Origin: Propionibacteriales bacterium
GTDB lineage: Bacteria > Actinomycetota > Actinomycetes > Propionibacteriales > Propionibacteriaceae
DNA: 8,537 bases
Reading direction: 5' to 3'
NCBI GenBank assembly: GCA_017882655.1
Contig: JADGPB010000082.1
Location: forward strand, 1 to 8,537
Made by a program: the position numbers and the translations under genes
Part shown: positions 1 to 5,042 of the stretch, one piece after another
How positions within the stretch are numbered: position 1 is the stretch's first letter
Layout of the letters: every line of letters starts with the position of its first letter
Notes under the pieces: generated by a model
What the model was told of the DNA's origin: nothing
The model's input: only the letters and a program-made list of their open reading frames with translations
Databases searched by the model: none

Positions 1-61
1 GTTTCCTGCTCCGGGTAGCGTCAACATCACGGGACGTAGTGCGGGTTTCCGCGCCGTCGCG

Positions 62-79
62 ATCGGGTACTGGCCCGAT
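62..79. repeat. Inverted repeat upstream of the DUF6458-like gene
   Basis: ATCGGG and CCCGAT arms of 6 bp (62-67 and 74-79) flank a 6-nt spacer. The repeat ends 20 bp before the start codon of the small membrane protein gene, just ahead of its Shine-Dalgarno sequence. It could be an operator or a leader hairpin. A repeat this short is common by chance in GC-rich DNA, so function is unproven. Confidence 0.25.
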
Positions 80-99
80 AGACGACGAAGGGGACCATC

Positions 100-312
100 A
101 TGGGAATCGGAGTTGGCATCGCGCTGCTGGTGGTGGGCGCCATCTTGAGCTTCGCGGTACGCGACAACGTGCCGGGGGTCGACCTCAGCATTGTCGGCTA
201 CATCTGCATGGGCGCCGGCGTGCTCGCCATCATCCTCGGACTGGTCCTCAACACCCAGGCCACCCGCACCAAGCACACGGCGGTCGTCGAGCACCGCGAC
301 GACGTGGTGTAG
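100..312 (+). CDS. Small two-helix membrane protein, DUF6458-like
   Basis: This 70-residue protein has two hydrophobic segments, roughly residues 3-21 (GIGVGIALLVVGAILSFAV) and 30-50, joined by a short polar loop containing VPGVDLS. It ends in a charged tail (residues 54-70). The glycine-rich first helix followed by 'GVDL...GYICMGAGVL' is the pattern I associate with DUF6458, a family of small actinobacterial membrane proteins of unknown function. The ATG is preceded by AAGGGG (88-93) with a 6-nt spacer, a good Shine-Dalgarno that supports this start. Both ends of the hairpin are probably on the same side of the membrane, with the basic tail cytoplasmic. It is convergent with the membrane protein gene ending at 514. 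The family assignment is from memory of sequence pattern; no biochemical role is known to me. Confidence 0.75.
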   Translation: MGIGVGIALLVVGAILSFAVRDNVPGVDLSIVGYICMGAGVLAIILGLVLNTQATRTKHTAVVEHRDDVV

Positions 313-331
313 CGCTCCACCCACCCTCGGA

Positions 332-388
332 CGAGGGGTCACGACCCGCCCAGGAGCACTCCTCCTCGGCGCGGTTCGTGACTCCTCG
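332..388. terminator. Possible bidirectional hairpin terminator
   Basis: CGAGGGGTCACG (332-343) pairs with CGTGACTCCTCG (377-388) with one mismatch, G:T on one strand. The arms flank a 33-nt interior that contains its own AGGAG...CTCCT pairing (352-363). The element lies 20 bp after the stop of the small membrane protein gene. There is no T-tract, which is normal for high-GC actinobacterial terminators but leaves the call weak. Confidence 0.35.
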
Positions 389-457
389 AGTGGGGGGATT
401 GGTTGGTCGCGTGCGTCCGGGACCGTCGAGCGGCCACGACGCGCCCGGCCGGTAAGG

Positions 458-471
458 CGTGTCGCGACACG
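458..471. repeat. Perfect 14-bp palindrome
   Basis: CGTGTCGCGACACG is fully self-complementary and sits 43 bp beyond the stop of the minus-strand gene ending at 514. As RNA it can form a 5-bp stem with a CGCG loop on either strand. It may be part of a terminator or a protein-binding site. No similar copy was noticed elsewhere in the window. Confidence 0.35.
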
Positions 472-513
472 AAACGACCCCTCGATGAGGACCAGGCCGA
501 CGGCGAGAGTGGA

Positions 514-1107
514 TCAGTCGTCGCCGTACGCTCGTCGGGCTCCGAGCCGGAGGCTCACACTCTCCGGAGCGCGCGCGAGAAGCGCCGAGCGGACTTCCTC
601 TAGGTCCAGCGCGTGTCCGAGGTTGTTGACGACGTGCTCGCCGGTCGACTCGACCCAGGTCACGTACAGCTCGCGAACCTTGCGTGGCGAATACAAGCCG
701 AGGTAAAGGTTGCCGGCGTCCGACCAGGCGGCTCTGCGGGTGATGCCATGGACATCGGTCACGGTCAGCCCTTCCGAGTTCACCGTGACCTCGGGCCGGC
801 CCGCTGGGGGGCGGCGAACGATGAGGACGAACCTCACGAGGACGATGGCCACCATCACAGCGGCCGTCAGCACGTACCAGCCCACGGTGCGCGGACCCAG
901 ACTCGCCAGCGGGGCGCCCACGAGCAGGGCGACAAAGGCCGCCCTGGTGAGGTGCATCGCTATCTCGGGTCCGGTTTCGGGCCTTCCCGCCAACGTGATG
1001 GGATCCAGGCGATCTTTCGCCGGAGGACGGTACTGGTCGATTTCCTCGTCCCGGTTGGGAATCGGCAGTACGTCCCAGGTAGGTGAATCGTCGCCGAGGG
1101 GTGGCAT
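514..1107 (-). CDS. Membrane protein with C-terminal PH-like domain
   Basis: This 197-residue protein is not a named gene that I recognise. It has an acidic, proline-containing N-terminal stretch (1-50), two closely spaced transmembrane segments (about 54-70 and 75-97) and an Arg-rich membrane boundary (98-104). The C-terminal soluble region (about 105-180) has the pattern 'PEVTVNSEGLTVTDVHGITR...WSDAGNLYLG'. That alternating-strand pattern with a central Trp resembles the small bacterial PH-type domains (bPH_6-like) found after two helices in actinobacterial membrane proteins. Ligand and role are unknown. The ATG has no Shine-Dalgarno, but TACAGT lies exactly 6 nt upstream, fitting a leaderless transcript. 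The gene follows the leuB-globin pair on the same strand after 95 bp. The repeat at 1177-1204 and its own promoter suggest a separate transcription unit. Confidence 0.7.
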   Translation of the reverse strand: MPPLGDDSPTWDVLPIPNRDEEIDQYRPPAKDRLDPITLAGRPETGPEIAMHLTRAAFVALLVGAPLASLGPRTVGWYVLTAAVMVAIVLVRFVLIVRRPPAGRPEVTVNSEGLTVTDVHGITRRAAWSDAGNLYLGLYSPRKVRELYVTWVESTGEHVVNNLGHALDLEEVRSALLARAPESVSLRLGARRAYGDD

Positions 1108-1119
1108 GCGGGAACTGTA
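1108..1119 (-). promoter_or_regulatory. Candidate leaderless promoter -10 for the PH-like gene
   Basis: On the minus strand TACAGT (positions 1119 down to 1114) is followed by six bases and then the A of the ATG at 1107. This is the TANNNT-N6-7-start arrangement of actinobacterial leaderless genes. No good -35 is visible. The hexamer lies within the 1109-1125 inverted repeat, mostly in its loop. Confidence 0.45.
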
Positions 1120-1125
1120 TTCCCG
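1109..1125. repeat. Inverted repeat abutting the PH-like gene start
   Basis: CGGGAA (1109-1114) and TTCCCG (1120-1125) are perfect 6-bp arms around a 5-nt centre. The repeat ends one base before the start codon at 1107 and covers the predicted -10. It is well placed to be an operator. If transcription starts further upstream it would form a hairpin immediately before the start codon. Confidence 0.4.
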
Positions 1126-1176
1126 GCGAATGTGGTCGTACGATCCGGGGGTGCATCGGAGTCGCGAGCGGGGTCA

Positions 1177-1204
1177 GACGCCTGGACCGGCAGCTCCGGG
1201 CGTC
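1177..1204 (-). terminator. Possible hairpin terminator after the globin gene
   Basis: GACGCC (1177-1182) and GGCGTC (1199-1204) are perfect 6-bp arms. The 16-nt interior contains two CCGG units (1187-1190, 1196-1199), the second overlapping the outer arm by one base. The right arm reaches into the globin stop codon. A stem here would end the leuB-globin transcript before the next gene. There is no T-run, so the evidence is structural only. Confidence 0.35.
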
Positions 1205-1625
1205 AGTCCTTTGCGTTGAGCATGAAGGTGGCGGCGTACGTGAGGTACGAGCGGAGCTCGGTGTCTTCGGCTTCCGGGAGCGCAATCTCGTCGCACGCAG
1301 CGAGCATGTGCTTCAGCCAGCGGTCGCGCTGGGTGGGCGTGACGGCGAACCCCGCGTGGCGCATCCGGAGCCTCGGGTGGCCGCGCTGCTCGGAGTAGGT
1401 GTTGGGACCGCCGAAGTACTGCTCGAGGAACATCGTCAGCCTTCCGGCGGCAGGACCGAGGTCCTCCTCCGGGTACAGCCCACGAAGCGGCTCATCGGAC
1501 GCGACGCCGCGATAGAACGCGGCCACCAGCCGTACGAACGTGTCGTGGCCGCCCATCCGGTCGTACGCGCTCGGCGCCCCGGGCCCGACGTCGCCACCCG
1601 ACGACGGTCGCAGCGGGATCGTCAC
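1203..1625 (-). CDS. glbO: Group II truncated hemoglobin (GlbO/trHbO type)
   Basis: This 140-residue 2-on-2 globin binds heme b and, in this family, O2; proposed roles include O2 handling and NO or peroxide detoxification. The core aligns by eye with mycobacterial GlbO. It has the YDRMGG start of helix A (21-26), Tyr38 at B10, Tyr51 at CD1 in LYPEEDL, and the family signature 'FGGPNTYSEQRGHPRLRMRH' (71-90). His90 is the proximal F8 ligand, and Trp103 in DRWLKHM is the group II-specific G8 Trp. About 20 Pro/Gly-rich residues precede the globin fold and are absent from GlbO. The next in-frame Met (24) would destroy helix A, so GTG at 1625 is preferred. That GTG overlaps the leuB stop in a GTGA tetranucleotide and has only a weak GGG upstream, so translation is probably coupled to leuB. 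Confidence 0.92.
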   Translation of the reverse strand: MTIPLRPSSGGDVGPGAPSAYDRMGGHDTFVRLVAAFYRGVASDEPLRGLYPEEDLGPAAGRLTMFLEQYFGGPNTYSEQRGHPRLRMRHAGFAVTPTQRDRWLKHMLAACDEIALPEAEDTELRSYLTYAATFMLNAKD

Positions 1626-2674
1626 CCCAGCGCCGCCACGATGGCGTCGCCGACCTGGGTGGTCGACCGCTTGGCAGCACCGGTCGCGACGATGTCCGCC
1701 TCGACGGCCGTCTGGATCGCCTGCGCCTCATCCGTACGACCCAGGTGCTCGAGCATCATCGCGACAGACAGGATCGCGGCGCGCGGGTCGGCGATGCCCT
1801 GGCCGGCGATGTCGGGAGCGGAGCCATGGACGGGCTCGAACATCGACGGGTACGTACCGTCGACGTTGATGTTCGCGCTGGCCGCAAGTCCGATGCCGCC
1901 GGTGATCGCCGCGGCCTCGTCGGTCAGGATGTCGCCGAACAGGTTGTCGGTGACGATGACGTCGAAGCGATCAGGGTTCGTGCAGAGTGCGATCGTCGCC
2001 GCATCGACGTGCAGGTAGTCGGTCGTCACGCTCGGGAACTCGGTCGCGACCGCCTGGAAGATCCGGTTCCACAGCCCGCCGGCGTTGACCAGCACGTTGT
2101 GCTTGTGGACCAGCGTCAGCTTGCCGCGCCGCGCCGCGGCCCGTACGAACGCATCCCGTACGACCCGCTCGACACCCATCGCGGTGTTGATGCTGACCTC
2201 GGTCGCGATCTCGTTCGGCGTGCCCTGACGTACGACGCCGCCGTTGCCGCAGTACAGCCCTTCGGTGCCCTCGCGCACGACCACGAAGTCGATCAGCTTG
2301 CCCTCGACGATGCTCGGAGCGAGCGGCGTCGGGACATTCGGGTACAGCTTCGACGGCCGCAGGTTGACCGCATGGTCGAACGCGAACCGGAGCTTCAGCA
2401 GCAGACCACGTTCCAAGAGCCCCGACGGTACGGACTTGGATCCCGGCGCGGCACCGACAGCGCCGAGCAGGATGGCGTCTGCCGTGGCCAGCTTCGCGAG
2501 GTCGTCGTCGGTGAGCACCTCGCCCGTACGCTGCCAGCGCTCGGCGCCCAGGTCGTACATGTCGAAGCGGAACGCGTCCTCGCCAGCGACCGCCTTGAGC
2601 ACCTTGAGCCCCTCGGCAACCACCTCCGGACCGATGCCGTCTCCGCCAATCACCGCGATCGTCTGTGTCGTCAC
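1622..2674 (-). CDS. leuB: 3-isopropylmalate dehydrogenase
   Basis: LeuB is a cytoplasmic NAD-dependent oxidative decarboxylase. It converts 3-isopropylmalate to 2-oxoisocaproate in leucine synthesis and also acts on beta-methyl-malate in the citramalate route to isoleucine. The 350-residue protein has GGDGIGPEV (10-18), the substrate arginines Arg96 and Arg106 on the LLKLRFAFDHAVNLRP helix, and Arg134 in VREGTEGLYCG. It also has Lys191 in VHKHNVL, metal-binding Asp224, Asp248 and Asp252 (HVDAAT and FGDILTDE), and the NAD adenine loop FEPVHGSAPDIAG (about 280-292). I chose GTG at 2674, not the upstream GTG at 2701, because family proteins begin just before the first beta strand (TIAVIGGDG) and a TAGGCT promoter lies 8 nt upstream. 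It is divergent from ilvE and overlaps the globin start by 4 nt. Confidence 0.95.
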   Translation of the reverse strand: MTTQTIAVIGGDGIGPEVVAEGLKVLKAVAGEDAFRFDMYDLGAERWQRTGEVLTDDDLAKLATADAILLGAVGAAPGSKSVPSGLLERGLLLKLRFAFDHAVNLRPSKLYPNVPTPLAPSIVEGKLIDFVVVREGTEGLYCGNGGVVRQGTPNEIATEVSINTAMGVERVVRDAFVRAAARRGKLTLVHKHNVLVNAGGLWNRIFQAVATEFPSVTTDYLHVDAATIALCTNPDRFDVIVTDNLFGDILTDEAAAITGGIGLAASANINVDGTYPSMFEPVHGSAPDIAGQGIADPRAAILSVAMMLEHLGRTDEAQAIQTAVEADIVATGAAKRSTTQVGDAIVAALG

Positions 2675-2682
2675 GATCCGCG

Positions 2683-2711
2683 AGCCTAGCGACTGCCTCA
2701 CACCCTGTGAT
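2683..2711 (-). promoter_or_regulatory. leuB promoter, probably leaderless
   Basis: On the minus strand the -10 is TAGGCT (2688 down to 2683), 8 nt before the GTG at 2674. The -35 candidate ATCACA (2711 down to 2706) matches TTGACA at 4 of 6 positions with a 17-bp spacer. No Shine-Dalgarno lies close to the GTG, so the transcript probably has no leader or only 1-3 nt. The 2698-2710 inverted repeat covers the -35 and spacer. Confidence 0.55.
2698..2710. promoter_or_regulatory. Candidate operator between leuB and ilvE
   Basis: TCACA-CCC-TGTGA is a perfect 5+3+5 inverted repeat. It overlaps the predicted leuB -35/spacer and lies 44 bp upstream of the ilvE start. One regulator bound here could repress leuB and activate or repress ilvE. 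The cognate factor cannot be named from this sequence. Confidence 0.4.
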
Positions 2712-2740
2712 CGGTCATCTCAGGAGTCCGCCGACACTGG

Positions 2741-2753
2741 TAGTTTCCGATCC
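2741..2753 (+). promoter_or_regulatory. ilvE leaderless promoter -10
   Basis: TAGTTT (2741-2746) is followed by 7 nt and the ATG at 2754, the typical leaderless layout. No Shine-Dalgarno lies at a usable distance: AGGAG at 2722-2726 is 27 nt away and is followed by an in-frame-free TAG, not a start. No clear -35 was found. Confidence 0.55.
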
Positions 2754-3842
2754 ATGGCCCTCGCGTTCCCCGTCACGATCCACCCGTCGCCTGCACTGGG
2801 TGCCGTCATCGAGGAACGCCTGGCCGATCCCGGTTTCGGCCGCTACTTCACCGACCACATGGCCCTCGCCACGTGGCGCAAGGACACCGGCTGGGGCGAG
2901 GACTCGACCGGCCCGTACACGTCGTTCGCCATCGACCCGGCTGGCGCCGTCCTCCACTACGCACAGGAGGTCTTCGAGGGCCTCAAGGCGTACCGGCATG
3001 CCGACGGTTCCGTCTGGCTGTTCCGTCCCGAGATGAACGCGCGGCGCCTCATCCGGAGCGCGGAGCGCCTTGGGCTGCCGACGCTGCCCGAGGAGGACTT
3101 CATGACCTCCGTACGGAACGTGGTCATCGCCGACGAGCGCTGGGTGCCCAACGGCGAGGGCGAGATGAGCCTGTACCTGCGGCCGTTCATGTTCGCGGAC
3201 GAGAACTTCCTGGGTGTGCGGCCGGCCGAGACCGTGCGGTACGCGGTCATCGCCAGCCCTGTCGGTCCGTACTTCGACGGGGGAGTTAAGCCCGTCGACA
3301 TCTGGGTCACCACCACGTACAGCCGGGCCGGGACCGGTGGCACGGGCGCCGCGAAATGCGGCGGCAACTACGCGTCCAGCCTCATCGCGCAGAAGGAGGC
3401 GTACGAGCACGGCTGCGGCCAGGTGCTGTTCACCGACGCCACCACCCACACCTGGCTCGAGGAGCTGGGCGGGATGAACATCTTCCTGGTCACCGACGAC
3501 GGCCGGCTGCTCACGCCGCCCACCTCGGGAACGATCCTCGACGGCATCACCCGCGACTCGATCCTCACGCTCGCGCCCGAGCTCGGGCTCGGCGCCGAGG
3601 TCCGCCCCGTCGCCCTCGACGAGCTCGTGGAGAGCGTGCAGTCCGGCAAGGTCGTCGAGGCGTTCGCGTGCGGCACGGCCGCGGTCGTCACGCCGATCGG
3701 CCGGTTCCACCTCGAAGGGATCGACCCGCTGTTCGTCACGCAGCAGCAGGGCACCTCGACGATGGCCATCCGCAACCGGCTGCTCGACATCCAGTACGGG
3801 CGGGGCGACGACCCGTACTCCTGGCGCCACAAGGTCTGCTGA
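2754..3842 (+). CDS. ilvE: Branched-chain amino acid aminotransferase
   Basis: IlvE is a cytoplasmic PLP enzyme of fold type IV that interconverts Ile, Leu and Val with their 2-oxo acids using glutamate/2-oxoglutarate. The 362-residue protein matches the usual actinobacterial length. It shows YAQEVFEGLKAYR (69-81), LYLRPFMFADE (140-150), and the catalytic Schiff-base lysine Lys201 in GAAKCGGNYASS. Glu237 in WLEELGGMN is the conserved acid about 36 residues later. TSGTILDGITRDS (257-269) and ACGTAAVVTPIG (305-316) complete the PLP phosphate and substrate pocket. The frame is open upstream for 170 codons, but that stretch is antisense to leuB and the family begins at MALAFPVTIHPS, so ATG 2754 is the start. 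It ends 16 bp from the convergent hydrolase gene. Confidence 0.96.
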   Translation: MALAFPVTIHPSPALGAVIEERLADPGFGRYFTDHMALATWRKDTGWGEDSTGPYTSFAIDPAGAVLHYAQEVFEGLKAYRHADGSVWLFRPEMNARRLIRSAERLGLPTLPEEDFMTSVRNVVIADERWVPNGEGEMSLYLRPFMFADENFLGVRPAETVRYAVIASPVGPYFDGGVKPVDIWVTTTYSRAGTGGTGAAKCGGNYASSLIAQKEAYEHGCGQVLFTDATTHTWLEELGGMNIFLVTDDGRLLTPPTSGTILDGITRDSILTLAPELGLGAEVRPVALDELVESVQSGKVVEAFACGTAAVVTPIGRFHLEGIDPLFVTQQQGTSTMAIRNRLLDIQYGRGDDPYSWRHKVC

Positions 3843-3858
3843 AGTCCTCGCCCCTCGG

Positions 3859-4851
3859 TCAGCCGTTCAGCGCGACCAGGTCCGCTTCCAGCGCGGCCAG
3901 GGTCTCGGGGTCGGCGAAGTCGGGCGTGTGCTTGGCCACCTCGCGCAGCGAGAAGCCCAGCGCGATCGGGTTCTGACGCAGACCCGTGGTCACCCCGGGC
4001 AGGTGCGCTTCGACGACGGCGACAGCACGTGCATCCTCCAGAAGGTTCCTCAGAGGCATGTCCAGGCCCGGCTGACGCCGTGCGGTGAGGTCCTGGAACG
4101 TCGCCGCGGGACCGTCGACGGCGAAGTCGCCGAAGACACGGTGGAGGAAGCGAACGGAGTCGGGTAGCCACTGGGCGACGACGTCGTCGGTCATGGCTCC
4201 CTGACCGTTGGCCGTCAGCGGCTTGGCGAGGCTGAGTCCGTGGGCGCCGACGACGTAGATGTGCGACTCGAACGGCACCTCGTGCTCGGCGAGCGCGGTG
4301 AGGAACGCCAGGCTGTTGCGGATCGGCACCAGCGCGTCCGCGTACGTGCTGAACAGGAACGTCGGGGGAGTGTCCTTGGTGACGGCCGCCGGGGTGTCGG
4401 GGACCTCCTTGCCCATCACCGGGCCGAACTCGGCCAGCGTCACCGGGTAGCCGAGTACGAGCGCGTCCGGGCGGTCGTCGGAGGCGGTGCCAAGGCTCGT
4501 CGCCAGGTGGCCGCCAGCCGAGAAGCCCACGACCGCGACCTTCGTCGGGTCGATGTCGAGCTCGACGGCGTGCTCCCGTACCCACGCCAGCCCCGCGCGT
4601 CCGTCCGCAAACGACTGCTCCCACGGGGCGTCAGGACCCACGGCGTAGCGCAGGACGAACGCGTTGAAGCCTTCCGCGAGGTACGCCAGTGCGATCGGCT
4701 CCGCCTCACGGTCCGAGCAGAACGCATAGCCGCCGCCGGGAAGTACGAGCATTGCCGGCCGTACGGTCGCGTTCGACAGCTCGTCGCTGCGATCCTGGAT
4801 GTACGCGGTCAGCGTGGCGGATGCGGTGACCGCCTCGGTGAACACCTTCAC
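3859..4851 (-). CDS. Alpha/beta hydrolase, esterase-like, with C-terminal helical extension
   Basis: This 330-residue putative cytoplasmic hydrolase has an oxyanion-hole motif LPGGGYAF (37-44), nucleophile Ser111 in GFSAGGHL, probable acid Asp172 in STYADALVP, and base His204 in GAHGLSLA. The arrangement resembles BD-FAE/acetylxylan-esterase-like enzymes that deacylate carbohydrates or small esters; the substrate here is unknown. The fold should end near residue 240. The last ~65 residues (about 264-330) form an extra, probably helical module containing DMPLRNLLEDARA and GFSLREVAKHTPDF. I think similar tails occur on some carbohydrate-active enzymes, but this is from memory and unverified. 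GTG at 4851 is chosen because AAGGAAGGGG lies 6 nt upstream and because the 17 codons between GTG 4851 and the in-frame start at 4902 look non-conserved. The gene lies between ilvE (16 bp, convergent) and cimA (divergent), with no evident pathway link. Confidence 0.85.
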   Translation of the reverse strand: MKVFTEAVTASATLTAYIQDRSDELSNATVRPAMLVLPGGGYAFCSDREAEPIALAYLAEGFNAFVLRYAVGPDAPWEQSFADGRAGLAWVREHAVELDIDPTKVAVVGFSAGGHLATSLGTASDDRPDALVLGYPVTLAEFGPVMGKEVPDTPAAVTKDTPPTFLFSTYADALVPIRNSLAFLTALAEHEVPFESHIYVVGAHGLSLAKPLTANGQGAMTDDVVAQWLPDSVRFLHRVFGDFAVDGPAATFQDLTARRQPGLDMPLRNLLEDARAVAVVEAHLPGVTTGLRQNPIALGFSLREVAKHTPDFADPETLAALEADLVALNG

Positions 4852-4903
4852 GTCAAGCCCCTTCCTTGGCAGCCTGGTCGTCCCCCGACATACGGGCCGC
4901 ACA

Positions 4904-4923
4904 TCTCAACGTACAACGTGAGA
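4904..4923. repeat. Bulged inverted repeat near the hydrolase/cimA operator
   Basis: TCTC-A-ACG and CGTGAGA pair over 7 bp with one bulged A around a 5-nt loop (TACAA). It lies 12 bp from the stronger repeat at 4936-4963. It could be a second, weaker binding site or a hairpin in the hydrolase leader. A direct repeat of CAACGT (4908-4913 region) overlaps it. Confidence 0.25.
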
Positions 4924-4935
4924 CGCCGTCCCACG

Positions 4936-4963
4936 TGTCGGGATGCCGTTCGGAATCCCGACA
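4936..4963. promoter_or_regulatory. 28-bp perfect inverted repeat, candidate operator
   Basis: TGTCGGGAT (4936-4944) and ATCCCGACA (4955-4963) are perfect 9-bp arms around a 10-nt spacer. This is the longest perfect symmetric element I found in the window. The arm centres are 19 bp apart, close to two helical turns, as expected for a dimeric transcription factor. It overlaps the tentative cimA -35 and sits in the hydrolase upstream region, so it could control both genes. A leader hairpin is the alternative. Confidence 0.55.
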
Positions 4964-5041
4964 ATTCGGTTGAGAATTCGAGGACCAACGCAGCGGGGCG
5001 CAGCCTCGTCCCGCCGCGCCACTGATCGAAACGAAGGTTGA
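4943..5041 (+). CDS. Possible small upstream ORF or leader peptide of cimA
   Basis: ATG 4943 opens a 32-codon frame ending in TGA at 5039-5041, one base before the cimA ATG (TGAGATG). Residues 5-12 read IPTIRLRI, with three Ile and one Leu. Two of the Ile codons are ATT, the Leu is TTG and an adjacent Arg is AGA, all scarce in the neighbouring genes. An Ile-rich leader before an isoleucine-pathway gene would suit attenuation, and the stop/start spacing would suit coupling. Against this, the ATG has no proper Shine-Dalgarno or leaderless -10, and the tail is low in conserved-looking features. It may simply be non-coding. Confidence 0.25.
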   Translation: MPFGIPTIRLRIRGPTQRGAASSRRATDRNEG

Positions 5042-5042
5042 G

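Larger units (their letters stand above)
313..513. other. Gene-free convergent intergenic region with palindromes
   Basis: These 201 bp lie between two genes that converge, so terminators for both strands are expected here. Two symmetric elements are visible. One is an imperfect 12-bp inverted repeat (332-343 against 377-388, one G:T mismatch) enclosing a smaller AGGAG/CTCCT repeat. The other is a perfect 14-bp palindrome, CGTGTCGCGACACG (458-471). Neither is followed by a T-run. I see no convincing coding sequence: reading frames crossing this stretch belong to shadows of neighbouring genes. Confidence 0.6.
4852..5042. other. Divergent regulatory region between the hydrolase and cimA
   Basis: These 191 bp separate two divergent starts. 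They contain the hydrolase Shine-Dalgarno (4858-4867, minus), a bulged inverted repeat (4904-4923), the strong 28-bp inverted repeat (4936-4963), an unusually A+T-rich patch around 4954-4983, a 32-codon upstream ORF (4943-5041), and the cimA Shine-Dalgarno GAAGG (5033-5037). No fully convincing -10/-35 pair is visible for either gene. GAGAAT (4972-4977) with TTCGGA (4949-4954) at 17 bp is a tentative cimA promoter. Confidence 0.5.

Noticed and set aside
248..1285. Long minus-strand open frame covering the PH-like gene and the left gap
   Set aside because: The translation is Arg/Pro/Ser-rich with no domain and is a shifted frame of the PH-like gene. It also runs through the convergent gap and into the globin gene.
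1083..2018. Plus-strand 311-codon frame opposite the globin and leuB
   Set aside because: It is the antisense of two firmly identified genes and has no motif.
2675..2701. Longer leuB N-terminus starting at GTG 2701
   Set aside because: It adds nine residues outside the family start, would begin inside the 2698-2710 inverted repeat, and runs through the predicted promoter.
2244..2753. Upstream in-frame extension of ilvE
   Set aside because: It is antisense to leuB, low in complexity, and precedes the conserved IlvE N-terminus. The leaderless promoter at 2741 marks ATG 2754.
2702..2753. Attenuator or T-box leader before ilvE
   Set aside because: The region is too short, the -10 abuts the ATG, and no leader ORF, specifier loop or T-box sequence is visible.
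4852..4902. Longer N-terminus of the hydrolase
   Set aside because: It would translate across the AAGGAAGGGG Shine-Dalgarno of GTG 4851. The added residues are Arg/Pro-rich and do not resemble a signal peptide.
4952..4971. GGAAT...GTT resembling an ECF (SigR/SigE-type) promoter
   Set aside because: The spacing is 12 bp, not the usual 16-19, so it is probably chance.
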